From Schlegelella_A sp038231215 (GTDB taxonomy: Bacteria; Pseudomonadota; Gammaproteobacteria; Burkholderiales; Burkholderiaceae_C), in assembly GCA_038231215.1 (NCBI GenBank), contig JBBRLS010000018.1, positions 1 through 64,000 of the forward strand: 64,000 nt of DNA, written 5' to 3'. A program made the translations under genes and the position numbers. This document shows, one piece after another, positions 49,877 through 58,594 of the stretch; position 1 is the stretch's first letter, and the number at the start of each line of letters is the position of its first letter. The notes under the pieces are model-generated. The model saw nothing but the letters and a program-made list of their open reading frames with translations. It searched no databases and was not told the DNA's origin.

Positions 49877-50665
49877 ATGACGAGCACCCTTCGCATCGAA
49901 CAGTCGGGCGCCGTTGCCCGTGTCTGGCTGGATCGGCCCGACGTGCGCAATGCGCTCAACGGCGTGCTGATCCGGGAGCTGGCGACCACCTTCGCGTCGC
50001 TCGCCGCCGACGACTCGGGCGTGCGCGCCATCGTTCTCGGCGGCAGCGGCAAGGCCTTCTGCGCCGGCGCCGACCTCGCCTTCATGCGCGAGGTCGGCAG
50101 CTACACCTGGGAGCAGAACCGCGCCGATGCGGAGGTGCTCGCCGAGATGCTGTGGTCGATCTACACCTGCCCGGTTCCGGTGGTGGCGCGCATCCACGGC
50201 GACTGCTACGCGGGCGGCCTCGGCATCGCCTCGGTGTGCGACATCCGAGTCGCCGCCGACGTCGCGACCTTCTGCCTCAGCGAGGCGCGGCTCGGCCTCT
50301 TGCCGGCGACGATCAGCCCCTACGTCGTGCGCGCGATGGGCGAGCAGGCGGCACGGCGCTACTTCGTCACGGCCGAGCGATTCAGCGCCGCCGAGGCCAA
50401 GGCGATGGGCTTCGTGCACGAGCTCTGCGCGGCCGACGAGCTCGACGCCAAGGTCGCCGCGATGGTCGCGGCCCTGGTCGCTAACGGACCGATGGCGACG
50501 CGCGCCTGCAAGCAGCTCGTGCAGGACGTCGCCGGACGCGATATCACGCCGGCGCTGCGCGCCGAGACGGCACGACGCATAGCAGACATCCGCGCCAGCG
50601 CCGAAGGCAAGGAAGGCGTGCAGAGCTTTCTCGAGAAGCGCAAGCCGGGCTGGATCGTGCCGTGA
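49877..50665 (+). CDS. liuC: Enoyl-CoA hydratase, methylglutaconyl-CoA hydratase-like
   Basis: A 262-residue crotonase-fold enzyme: oxyanion segments GSGKAFCAGADLAFM and IHGDCYAGGLGIASVCD, and the segment EARLGLLPATISPYVVRAMGE, which is characteristic of the leucine-pathway hydratase LiuC. The reaction would be 3-methylglutaconyl-CoA to HMG-CoA. It lies between an acyl-CoA dehydrogenase and HMG-CoA lyase, in line with that role. Its stop overlaps the GTG of the DUF4126 gene. Confidence 0.88.
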   Translation: MTSTLRIEQSGAVARVWLDRPDVRNALNGVLIRELATTFASLAADDSGVRAIVLGGSGKAFCAGADLAFMREVGSYTWEQNRADAEVLAEMLWSIYTCPVPVVARIHGDCYAGGLGIASVCDIRVAADVATFCLSEARLGLLPATISPYVVRAMGEQAARRYFVTAERFSAAEAKAMGFVHELCAADELDAKVAAMVAALVANGPMATRACKQLVQDVAGRDITPALRAETARRIADIRASAEGKEGVQSFLEKRKPGWIVP

Positions 50666-51297
50666 ACCTCGACCTCACGCACCTCGTCGCCATCGCCGCC
50701 GCGCTCGGCTGGGCGAGCGGCCTGCGCCTCTACGCCGTGGTCTTTCTCACCGGGGCGGCCGGCGCGCTCGGCTGGGTCGACTTGCCGCCCGGCCTGCATG
50801 TGCTCGAGAGCCCGTGGCTGCTCGGCGCGAGCGGCGTCATGCTGTTCGTCGAGTTCTTCGTCGACAAGATCCCCGGCCTCGACAGCGTCTGGGACGCCCT
50901 GCACACGCTGATCCGCATTCCGGCCGGCGCCTTGCTCGCCGCGGCAGTGTTCGGCGGCGACCACGTGACCTGGGAAATCGCCGCCGCACTGCTGGGCGGC
51001 ACGCTGGCCGCGACCAGCCACGTCGCCAAGGCGACGACGCGCGCTGCCGCCAACACCTCGCCCGAGCCGTTCTCGAACATCGCCCTGTCGCTGTTCGGCG
51101 ACGGGCTGGTGCCGCTTGCGCTCTGGCTGTCGTGGGCGCATCCGGTGGCCTTCTTCGTCGCCCTCGCCTTCGCGCTGGCGGTGATGGTCGCGACGATATG
51201 GATCCTGGCGCGCTTCCTGCGTCGCGCCGCGAGCGCCGTCTCCCTGCGCTATCGTCGGCCGATGCCCCCTGCCGCCCACATCGAGGTGAACCGATGA
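50662..51297 (+). CDS. DUF4126 membrane protein
   Basis: A 211-residue inner-membrane protein with about five hydrophobic helices. It starts LVAIAAALGWASGLRLYAVV and contains EFFVDKIPGLDSVWDALHT and STPEPFSNIA-like (here TSPEPFSNIALSLFGD), as in DUF4126. Function unknown. Start GTG 50662; it overlaps both neighbours (GTGA and ATGA). Translation is thus locked between liuC and the HMG-CoA lyase gene, which suggests a role in the same pathway or only chance insertion. Confidence 0.9.
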   Translation: MNLDLTHLVAIAAALGWASGLRLYAVVFLTGAAGALGWVDLPPGLHVLESPWLLGASGVMLFVEFFVDKIPGLDSVWDALHTLIRIPAGALLAAAVFGGDHVTWEIAAALLGGTLAATSHVAKATTRAAANTSPEPFSNIALSLFGDGLVPLALWLSWAHPVAFFVALAFALAVMVATIWILARFLRRAASAVSLRYRRPMPPAAHIEVNR

Positions 51298-52238
51298 GCG
51301 CCTTTCCTTCGAAGGTCACGCTGGTCGACGTCGGGCCGCGCGACGGGCTGCAGAACGAGAAGCAGAACGTCGACGCGGCGGTCAAGATCGAGCTCGTGCA
51401 TCGCCTGCAGGCGGCCGGCCTGCGCGAGATCGAGGTGACGAGCTTCGTCAGCCCGAAGTGGGTGCCGCAGATGGCCGACAACGTCGCGGTCCTCGCCGGC
51501 ATCGCCAGGAAGCCCGGCGTTCGCTACTCGGTGCTGGTGCCGAACATGAAGGGGCTCGACGCCGCGCTTTCGGCGCCGCGCGCGCTGTGGCCCGACGAGA
51601 TCGTCGTCTTCGGCGCGGCGACCGAAGCCTTCAGCCATCGCAACATCAACTGCTCGATCGCCGAGAGCGTCGAGCGCTTCCGGCCGGTCGTCGCCGCCGC
51701 TCACGCGCACGGCATCAAGGTGCGCGGCGCCGTCTCGGTGGCGCTCGGCTGCCCGTACCAGGGCGAGGTGAGTGCCGACGAGGTCGAGCACATCGTCAGG
51801 CTGATGAAGGAGATCGGCGTCGACCACTGCGGCATCGCCGACACGATCGGCGTCGGCACACCGAAGAAGGTACAGGCCGCGATGGAGCGAGCGCTGCGCC
51901 ACTACCCGATCGCCGAGGTGAGCGGCCATTTCCACGACACCTATGCGCAGGCGGTGGGCAACGTCTACGCCGCGCTCGAGGTCGGCATCGCCACCTTCGA
52001 CGCCAGCGTCGCCGGTCTCGGCGGCTGCCCGTACGCGAAGGGCGCGACCGGCAACGTCGCGACCGAGGACGTGCTGTTCCTGCTGAACGGGCTGGGCATC
52101 GAGACGGGCGTGTCGATCGATGGCGTGATCGATGCGGCTGCGTTCATTTCCGGCGTGCTGGGCAGGAAGCCGGTCTCGCGCTCGGCGAACGCGTTGCTCG
52201 CCAAGCGCGCCGCAGCGGCCGAGAAGGCAACCGTCTAG
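51294..52238 (+). CDS. liuE: Hydroxymethylglutaryl-CoA lyase
   Basis: Splits HMG-CoA to acetyl-CoA and acetoacetate, the last step of leucine breakdown. The 314-residue TIM barrel has the start KVTLVDVGPRDGLQNEK, metal ligands in SGHFHDTYAQA, and the lyase signature GLGGCPYAKGATGNVATEDV with the catalytic Cys. The stop shares CTAG with the stop of the convergent BTAD regulator gene (4-base overlap). A decayed copy of its 3' end lies at 58188-58268. Confidence 0.97.
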   Translation: MSAFPSKVTLVDVGPRDGLQNEKQNVDAAVKIELVHRLQAAGLREIEVTSFVSPKWVPQMADNVAVLAGIARKPGVRYSVLVPNMKGLDAALSAPRALWPDEIVVFGAATEAFSHRNINCSIAESVERFRPVVAAAHAHGIKVRGAVSVALGCPYQGEVSADEVEHIVRLMKEIGVDHCGIADTIGVGTPKKVQAAMERALRHYPIAEVSGHFHDTYAQAVGNVYAALEVGIATFDASVAGLGGCPYAKGATGNVATEDVLFLLNGLGIETGVSIDGVIDAAAFISGVLGRKPVSRSANALLAKRAAAAEKATV

Positions 52239-55200
52239 CTCCAGTCGCGCAGCGCCCGATGCGTCGGGTTGCGCTGCAGGAAGCTGTCGCGAAACTCGGG
52301 CGGCATTGCGTCTTCCGCGCGCGCGGCGATCCAGGCGGCGGCAGCCTTGGCGCGGGCCAGCGCCTCGGCCTCTCGACCGACGGCACGCAGCGCCTGCGCA
52401 AGCCACAGTGTGCATTGGGGAAGCGCCGCGCCGATCGGCCACTCCGCCATCGCTCGCTCCGTCTCGGCGATGCCGGCAGCGGCCGCGATCGCGTCGCCCT
52501 CCAGCGCCGAAAGCCAGCAGCGCAACGCGTAGAGCGGAAGGAGTTGCTCGCGCAGGCCTTCCGACTCGCATCGGTCGATGAGGACGCTGCATTGCGCTGC
52601 GCGAAGCTCGGGGCGGACCGCCTTGCCCGCAGTCAGCACCAGCTCGCATGCGACGAGCAGGTTTTCGGAATCGAGCGCCGACGACACCGCCGCCACGGCA
52701 TCGATGGCGCCACCGGTCGCAAGCCGGTACGCCCAGCGCAGCGCAAGCGCGCGCTCGCGCAAACGCGCGAACTGGGCGGCAGCGGCGAAGGCCTCGACGT
52801 ATCGATGCGCGAGGTCCGGTCGGCCGAGGTCGAGATAGATCTCGGCGAGCGCGCTCGCCAGCCGCTGGTGCGTGTCGCCCTGCTCGGCGACGCGCTGCCG
52901 GTTTTCCTCGATCACCGCCAGGGCCTCGTGCCAACGTGCGCCGCGCCGATGCACGTCGGCGAGGATGTACACGGTACTGACGAAATTGACGGCCATCATG
53001 TCGGTACCGCGCAGCGCCTCGAGAGCGCGGCGGGCCGTCTTGCAGGCGACATCGAACTTGCCGAGGTGCGACTGGCAGAGCGCCTGCCGCGAACAGAGCA
53101 TCGGCAGGGCCGACGACGAGCCCGACGCGAGCGAAGCCAGCCAGGCCTGCTGTCGGGCCAGCGCCTGTCGCGCCCGGCCGGCCCAGAGCATCACGAGGTC
53201 GGTGCTTTGCTCGATGTCGATGGCGCGGCTCTCGCGACCGATGCGCCGGTGGACCTCGGCGGCCGCGGTGAAGCGGGACGCCGCGTCGTGCAACCTGCCG
53301 GCATAGGCATCGTGAACGCCCTGGCTGAACCTGCACTCCGCCTCGATGAGGTCGTCGCCGGCCTCGATGGCCATCGCCAGCGTCTCATCGAGTATCGGCA
53401 GGAAGTCTTCGAGGTCGCCGCGCTCGTGCCGGGCGACGAGGCGAAAGTAGGCGAGGCGAATGCGCTGCGACGCGGTGTGCGCGAGCGGCGCGAGGCGCTC
53501 GACGGACTCATCGAAGGCCGCCATCGGACCGAGCTCGGTCATCGCCTCGGTGCAGTCGAACAGCAGGTCGAAGGCGGCGTCGGACTGGCCGCGCAACAAC
53601 TCGATCGAGGCGGCGCGGAAGTAGGCTTCGCGGACTTCGCGGCTGCGCCCGAGCTGCCACGCCTGCCGCGCCGCGGCGGCGAGGTGAGGGATCGCGGCGG
53701 CCTCGTCGCCGGCGCTGAGCAGATGGTGGGCGAGGCGCGCCGGTCCGGCGCCGCGCTGCGCGAGATGGACCGCGACACGTCCGTGCAGCACGCGGGCGAT
53801 CGGCTCCGGCAAGAGGCGCTGCGCCGCTTCGCCGATCAGGTCGTGCATGAAGCCGCGTGAATCGAGCAGGCCGAGGCGTTCGAGCGCGTGCCACGCGTCA
53901 GCGAGCTCGAGGACATCGCGCCGGCTCACCGCCGCCGCCAGCTCGGGATCGAACTCGTGGCCGGCGACAGCGGCGATGCGCACGACGAGCAGCCCATCGG
54001 CCGGCAGCGCCGTCAAGCGCTGCTCGAGCAGCTCGGCGACGCGTGCGGGCGCCTCAAGTGCGTCGGCACGCAGCTGGCCGTGCTTCTCGAGGGCGTGGCG
54101 GATCGTCTCCAGCAGGTGCAGGGGATTGCCGCCGATGCGCCGCATCAGGGCCGCCGCGACGGAGCGGGCGTCGACGAGCGGCACATGCAGGGATTCGACG
54201 AAGGGCTGCACGTCGGCGGCATCGAGCGGCAGCAAGGGCAGCGTCACGACGTCGCCGCGGCCGCCGAGCGCGGCCAGGCGCTGGGCAGCGCTCTCGCCCT
54301 GAAGCCGCGAAGCGAACGCAAAGCGAAGGCCGCCGAGGCTGGTCCGGTCGAGCAGCTCTTGCCAGAGGTCGAAGCTGGCATCGTCGGCGAACTGCAGATC
54401 GTCGAGCACGAGGGCGGAGAGGCCCTGGCCTGCCGCCGCCGCCAGCAGCTCGGTGACGACGGGCAGCGCCGACTGCACGTTCGGCGCCTGGCCTTCGCGC
54501 GGCGCGCTCATGCGCGAGAGGAAGCGCCGGTGCGCGGCGGTTGCGCCGACCGCCGGCCAGCGCTCGCGCAGGAGGTGCACGAGACGATGGACGGTCGCCA
54601 GCGGCACCTTGTCGTCGCCCGGCCGGGCACGCAGCACCAGCCGGCCCGGCTCGCTCTCGCACAGGGCGTCGAGAAGCCGGCTCTTGCCCGCGCCGGCCTC
54701 GCCCGTGAGCAGGAACACGCGTCGTGCCGCCCAGGTCGTCGCCAGCTCGGCGAGCAGCCGGTCGCGGCCGACCAGCACGGGTGGCCGCAACGCCGATGCC
54801 GGCAGCGGCTGGCCGGCGATCCAGGTGTGCGGGCGTGCTTGCTCGACGGTGTGCAGCAGGGCCAGCGTTTCCGCCGAGGGCCGCGTGCCGATCTCGTCCT
54901 TGAGCGTGCGCTCGCAGTGATCGAAGGCGAGCAGGGCGGCGGAGCGGTCGCCGCGCAGATAGTGCAGGCGCATCAGGTGGCGATGCGCGGCTTCGCTCAA
55001 GGGGTCGAGCTGCAACAGGGTCTGCGCCACGGGCAGCGCGGCGGCGAGCTCGCCGGCGCTTTCGAGAGCGCTGACCTGCGCCTCGAGGTCGCGCCGCTGA
55101 CCGGTGAGGCGGCGCTCGCGCTGCTCGTGCAGCCAGCGGTTCAGGTCGGGTGCATCGGGGAACTGCAGGTCGCCGAGCACACCGACTTCGGCGTCCAGAT

Positions 55201-55468
55201 CGTGATGCACGGCTTCGCCGAGACGCAGCGCGCTGCCACCGCTGACCAGCTCGCCGCAATGCTTCTTGAGGTGAAAGAGACGCTGCCGCAGCGTGTTGCG
55301 CGCCGCCTCGGGCTCGCTGCCCGGCCACAGCAACTCGGCCAGCCGGGCCCGCGGCGTCGGACCCTCGAGCGCCAGCCAGGCCAGCAGCGCCGCGTCGCGC
55401 GGGGCGAGCGCGCTGTTCGAGCCGTCGGCGAGGGTGGCCGACGCGAGGTCGACCAGGTGCAGGCGCAT
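52235..55468 (-). CDS. Giant BTAD-type transcriptional regulator with ATPase and TPR domains (1)
   Basis: A 1077-residue protein. Order: N-terminal winged helix of the OmpR/SARP type (about 1-90; APRDAALLAWLALEG, ELLWPGSEPEAARNTLRQRL), bacterial transcriptional activation domain with TPR-like helices (about 108-210; LDPLSEAAHRHLMRLHYLRG), AAA/NACHT-like ATPase (Walker A GEAGAGKS, 256-263; Walker B SALVLDDLQFADD), then a long helical TPR array to the end. It resembles AfsR/MalT-class regulators without a C-terminal LuxR domain. The ligand and targets are unknown. ATG 55468 is chosen; upstream residues have no family match. Confidence 0.9.
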   Translation of the reverse strand: MRLHLVDLASATLADGSNSALAPRDAALLAWLALEGPTPRARLAELLWPGSEPEAARNTLRQRLFHLKKHCGELVSGGSALRLGEAVHHDLDAEVGVLGDLQFPDAPDLNRWLHEQRERRLTGQRRDLEAQVSALESAGELAAALPVAQTLLQLDPLSEAAHRHLMRLHYLRGDRSAALLAFDHCERTLKDEIGTRPSAETLALLHTVEQARPHTWIAGQPLPASALRPPVLVGRDRLLAELATTWAARRVFLLTGEAGAGKSRLLDALCESEPGRLVLRARPGDDKVPLATVHRLVHLLRERWPAVGATAAHRRFLSRMSAPREGQAPNVQSALPVVTELLAAAAGQGLSALVLDDLQFADDASFDLWQELLDRTSLGGLRFAFASRLQGESAAQRLAALGGRGDVVTLPLLPLDAADVQPFVESLHVPLVDARSVAAALMRRIGGNPLHLLETIRHALEKHGQLRADALEAPARVAELLEQRLTALPADGLLVVRIAAVAGHEFDPELAAAVSRRDVLELADAWHALERLGLLDSRGFMHDLIGEAAQRLLPEPIARVLHGRVAVHLAQRGAGPARLAHHLLSAGDEAAAIPHLAAAARQAWQLGRSREVREAYFRAASIELLRGQSDAAFDLLFDCTEAMTELGPMAAFDESVERLAPLAHTASQRIRLAYFRLVARHERGDLEDFLPILDETLAMAIEAGDDLIEAECRFSQGVHDAYAGRLHDAASRFTAAAEVHRRIGRESRAIDIEQSTDLVMLWAGRARQALARQQAWLASLASGSSSALPMLCSRQALCQSHLGKFDVACKTARRALEALRGTDMMAVNFVSTVYILADVHRRGARWHEALAVIEENRQRVAEQGDTHQRLASALAEIYLDLGRPDLAHRYVEAFAAAAQFARLRERALALRWAYRLATGGAIDAVAAVSSALDSENLLVACELVLTAGKAVRPELRAAQCSVLIDRCESEGLREQLLPLYALRCWLSALEGDAIAAAAGIAETERAMAEWPIGAALPQCTLWLAQALRAVGREAEALARAKAAAAWIAARAEDAMPPEFRDSFLQRNPTHRALRDWS

Positions 55469-55568
55469 GGCAGCCGGTGCCGCACGCCGGCTGGCATGCG
55501 ACGGGCGGCTGGTGAGGGTGGCTGCGATGGTAGCTACGAAAGAAGCGGCGAGGACCCGTATCGAGGAC

Positions 55569-58007
55569 TCACGGGCACGGCACGACCGCCGGACAGAAAC
55601 CGTTGAAGGTGCGCGGCGTCGTCTCCTTGCACGAGGCGACTGCGGTGAATGTGTTGCTCGCCAGGAAGTCCGGCTGCAGATCGGCACGCCAGCCGCGATC
55701 GATGCCGAATAGTGCGCTCGAAAGGATCTCGGTGTTGGTGATGAACTGGCTCTGGGGCGGCCCGAAGATGCGGATCGCCGCGTCGTTGATGGGGACGCCG
55801 GGGAAGGGACACGAATTTCCTCCCGAAACCGATGCGCCGCCGGCGAACTCGACCCGCACGTTCTGCATCGTGCTGCGCGGATCGACCGCGCCGGCGAAGC
55901 CGATGCCGAGCCAGTCGCCGGCCTTCGACGCGGGCCCCTGGTCGGACGTGAACACGATCTTCTGGTCGACTGCCGCTCCGCCGATCGCGATCAACGCGCC
56001 TCGGGCCGGACTGGTGCCGCTTCCCGGGTCGACGTTGAACGTTCCGCCGGGCGGGAACTGGACGGTGACACCGGGTTCGATCGTCAGTACGGCGACCTGT
56101 CCGGCGACTTGCGAATTGATGTCCATGCGTCCGCTGTCGGCGCCGCTGCCGACGTGATACGGCACGCCGCGGTTGTGCATCGTCTGGTCGTCGACGACCG
56201 GGCCGCCCGAGCCGGCGATGGCGATCGCGTCGTGGCCGTTGCCGGTGTAGGTGCCGCTCGGCACCGAGCCGATCACCCGGGCATAGACGTGCACCGGATA
56301 GCCGGCCGAGCCGTGCACGGTGAGCTGCTGCGAGCTGGCGTCGAAGCCGACCGGCCCGTTGATGTAGACGCCCTGGCTGAGCGAGCCGCCGATGTCGACG
56401 TTGTCGACGTGGAAGCTGCCGATGAGGCTCGGGCTCTGCATGTGCAGCACCCCAGCGTAAGCGGGGTTGGTGCTGAACGGATCGCCGCCGCCGGTGAGCA
56501 CCGCGTGGTTCAGCGACAGGTTGCCGCCGAGGTTGCGGATGGACGCCCAGGCCATGCCGGCGACCTTCGCCTCGAAGGTGACCGGCCGGCCCGCCGATCC
56601 GTTGGCAACCAGGCTGCCGGTCGGCGTCACCGTCACCGTGCCACCCTTGACGATGCGCACCACGGCGCACTCCTGGATCGTCACGGGGGCCGAGACGTTG
56701 ATGTCGAAGGGGATGATGTGCGGGCTGCCGGCCTCGGTCCAGGTCTCGGCGGCGTTGATGCTGCCGTGCGTCGTGCCCGCGCCGGCCGGCGCCGCACAGG
56801 GCAGCACGCCGCCGACCGGGCCGCAGGTCAGGTTGAGCGTGGTGACGTCGGCGTTGCCGACGGTGCCGCTGACGAACGAGGTGCCGGCGATCGCGCCGGG
56901 GCCGGTGAAGAAGCAGGTCTGGTTGGTCGGCTGGACGCGCACGCTGATGCTGAAGCTCGTGCCGTTGATGGCGCTGGTGTCGCTGGCCGCGTAGACGAAG
57001 CTGTTGTTGGTGATCGCCGCGGTGCCGAGTTGAACGCCCAGGTTCGGCGCGAAGTAGGTCAGGTCGAGGCCGCTGCCGGTCAGGCCGGTGATCGTTCCGC
57101 CGACCGAATAGGCGGGCGGGTAGGGGCAGTCGACGACGACGTCGGCGATGTCGCTGCTGCCGATCGTGCCCGTGCCGTTCGTGACGGTGCAGGTCTGATC
57201 CGGCGTTCGCGGCTGGGCCGCGATCGTCACGTTGTAGGCGCTGCCCAACGGCAAGGCGGTGGCGAAGGCATAGGTTCCGTCGATGAAGCGCGTCAGGTCG
57301 TCGCCGCCGTTGTTCTGCAGCTTGATCCCGTTTGCCGAGTGCTGCCTAAGGCCGGTGATCGTCAGCGACACGGTGTGCGTGCCGCAGACCACGTTGACGC
57401 CATTGACGTCGGCCGCGGCGACCGTGCCGCTGCCGTTGACGACGACGCAGGTCTGCGCCGGGCCGGTCGGCTGATTGACGATCGAGACGGCGTAGACAGT
57501 GCCGGTGACGGCGCTGGTCCGGCTCGGGCCGAACACGAACGCGCCGTTGGCGTTGACCTGATCGATCGACGGCAGGCTGACGTTGTCGGCGTTGTATTGC
57601 AGCGTCAGGCCCGTGCCGGTGAGCCCGGTGACCGTGCCGCCGACCGCGTAAGCGGTGGCGTAGGGGCAGTCGATCGCGACGTTGGTGACGTCGGCGCCGG
57701 CGATCGAGCCGCTGCCATTGGTGACCGTGCAGGTCTGGTCGGGAGCGGTCGGTTGCGACGAGACCGTCACGGCGTAGGCGGCGCCGGCGGCGAGCGCGGT
57801 CTTGAAGGCGAACGCACCGTCGCCGAACACCCTGAGGTCGTCGCCGCCGTTGTTGCGCAGGGTCGCCCCGTTGTACGACGTACGCAGGCCCGTCACGGTG
57901 ACGGACACGGTGTGCGTCGAGGTGTCGGGCGTGGTGCCGCCGCCGCCGCAGGCCGAGACCAATACGAGGAGCGCCAGGGCACCGACGCAGCGAAGAACTG
58001 AAACCAT
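55569..58007 (-). CDS. Repeat-bearing lipoprotein
   Basis: An 812-residue surface or periplasmic lipoprotein: signal peptide with lipobox LVSAC (Cys20), followed by GGGG. Residues about 30-390 hold four repeats of 80-95 residues of the form TVTGL-x-LxNNGGDDL-x-AFATAL-x-AYxVTV-x-QP-x-QTCTVTNGSGT-x-ADVxNVxVxC. They alternate in an A-B-A-B order. Residues about 400-812 resemble a right-handed beta-helix/pectate-lyase-like region (GTVTVTPTGSLVANGSAGRP, GVTVQFPPGGTFNV). No IPTL-CTERM or other sorting tail. GAGGGGAG precedes the ATG. It lies between the two giant regulators, is not tied to them by operon spacing, and has no known function. Confidence 0.88.
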   Translation of the reverse strand: MVSVLRCVGALALLVLVSACGGGGTTPDTSTHTVSVTVTGLRTSYNGATLRNNGGDDLRVFGDGAFAFKTALAAGAAYAVTVSSQPTAPDQTCTVTNGSGSIAGADVTNVAIDCPYATAYAVGGTVTGLTGTGLTLQYNADNVSLPSIDQVNANGAFVFGPSRTSAVTGTVYAVSIVNQPTGPAQTCVVVNGSGTVAAADVNGVNVVCGTHTVSLTITGLRQHSANGIKLQNNGGDDLTRFIDGTYAFATALPLGSAYNVTIAAQPRTPDQTCTVTNGTGTIGSSDIADVVVDCPYPPAYSVGGTITGLTGSGLDLTYFAPNLGVQLGTAAITNNSFVYAASDTSAINGTSFSISVRVQPTNQTCFFTGPGAIAGTSFVSGTVGNADVTTLNLTCGPVGGVLPCAAPAGAGTTHGSINAAETWTEAGSPHIIPFDINVSAPVTIQECAVVRIVKGGTVTVTPTGSLVANGSAGRPVTFEAKVAGMAWASIRNLGGNLSLNHAVLTGGGDPFSTNPAYAGVLHMQSPSLIGSFHVDNVDIGGSLSQGVYINGPVGFDASSQQLTVHGSAGYPVHVYARVIGSVPSGTYTGNGHDAIAIAGSGGPVVDDQTMHNRGVPYHVGSGADSGRMDINSQVAGQVAVLTIEPGVTVQFPPGGTFNVDPGSGTSPARGALIAIGGAAVDQKIVFTSDQGPASKAGDWLGIGFAGAVDPRSTMQNVRVEFAGGASVSGGNSCPFPGVPINDAAIRIFGPPQSQFITNTEILSSALFGIDRGWRADLQPDFLASNTFTAVASCKETTPRTFNGFCPAVVPCP

Positions 58008-58186
58008 GACCGACTCCCCTCGGGAACGTCCCCGAAGGAAGAGGTTGTAGGCAACGCGCCGTTATGAAAGCGTTAGGTCGGACGGCGCGGCGCGAGCGAG
58101 GCGGTCGGGTTCGGCCTCGGCTCGGGGTCGAAGCCGGACAGCGTTCGCGACGTGGGCGCGGCGACGCCTGGCAGTCGATAGGCGAC

Positions 58187-58426
58187 CTACATCTCCCGGG
58201 TGCTGGGCAGAAAGCCGGTGTCGCGCTCGACTGACGCCTTGCTTGCCAGCCGAGCGGCATCGGTCTGATCATCGACGCCGGTGCCCGCCTCGGCGAAGTG
58301 GCGAGCGAGATCCGCCGCCGTGTGAAAGAGATGCGGCTCTTCCTCGTCGAGACGACGCGCGGTGGCGCGAAAAGTCCCGTGCTCATGCCACAAGCGAACG
58401 AGGTACACAGTGGCATCGTTGTTCAT
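58187..58426 (-). CDS. Small hypothetical protein overlapping the lyase remnant
   Basis: 79 residues with a good CAGGAGAAGC site before the ATG. The N-terminal 60 residues (VYLVRLWHEHGTFRATARRL, TAADLARHFAEAG) look like a soluble helical protein. The last ~20 (ASVERDTGFLPSTREM) are the antisense reading of the HMG-CoA lyase remnant. The native C-terminus may therefore have been replaced. No family is recognised with certainty. Confidence 0.55.
   Translation of the reverse strand: MNNDATVYLVRLWHEHGTFRATARRLDEEEPHLFHTAADLARHFAEAGTGVDDQTDAARLASKASVERDTGFLPSTREM
58188..58268 (+). pseudogene. Remnant of an HMG-CoA lyase 3' end
   Basis: The plus strand reads YISRVLGRKPVSRSTDALLA, then SRAASV and a stop, matching the C-terminus of the HMG-CoA lyase at 51294-52238 (FISGVLGRKPVSRSANALLA, then KRAAAA). 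By hand count 61 of 78 bases are identical, and many differences are at third codon positions. Nothing more of the gene is recognisable upstream. It lies about 6 kb from the intact gene, in the same orientation. Confidence 0.75.
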
Positions 58427-58594
58427 GCTTCTCCTGATGCAGAGATGGTGCGCATCGTGGATCTCTTCGAGTCAAGGACGCTGTCGGGGCAATGCAGCCC
58501 TGATGACATCACTCTGAGTGGAGGGCGTTTCCTTGGCGTTTCCCGACACCGCGGCGGATCGTCCGATCGCGCTGTCGCGAACCAGGCCCGACCT

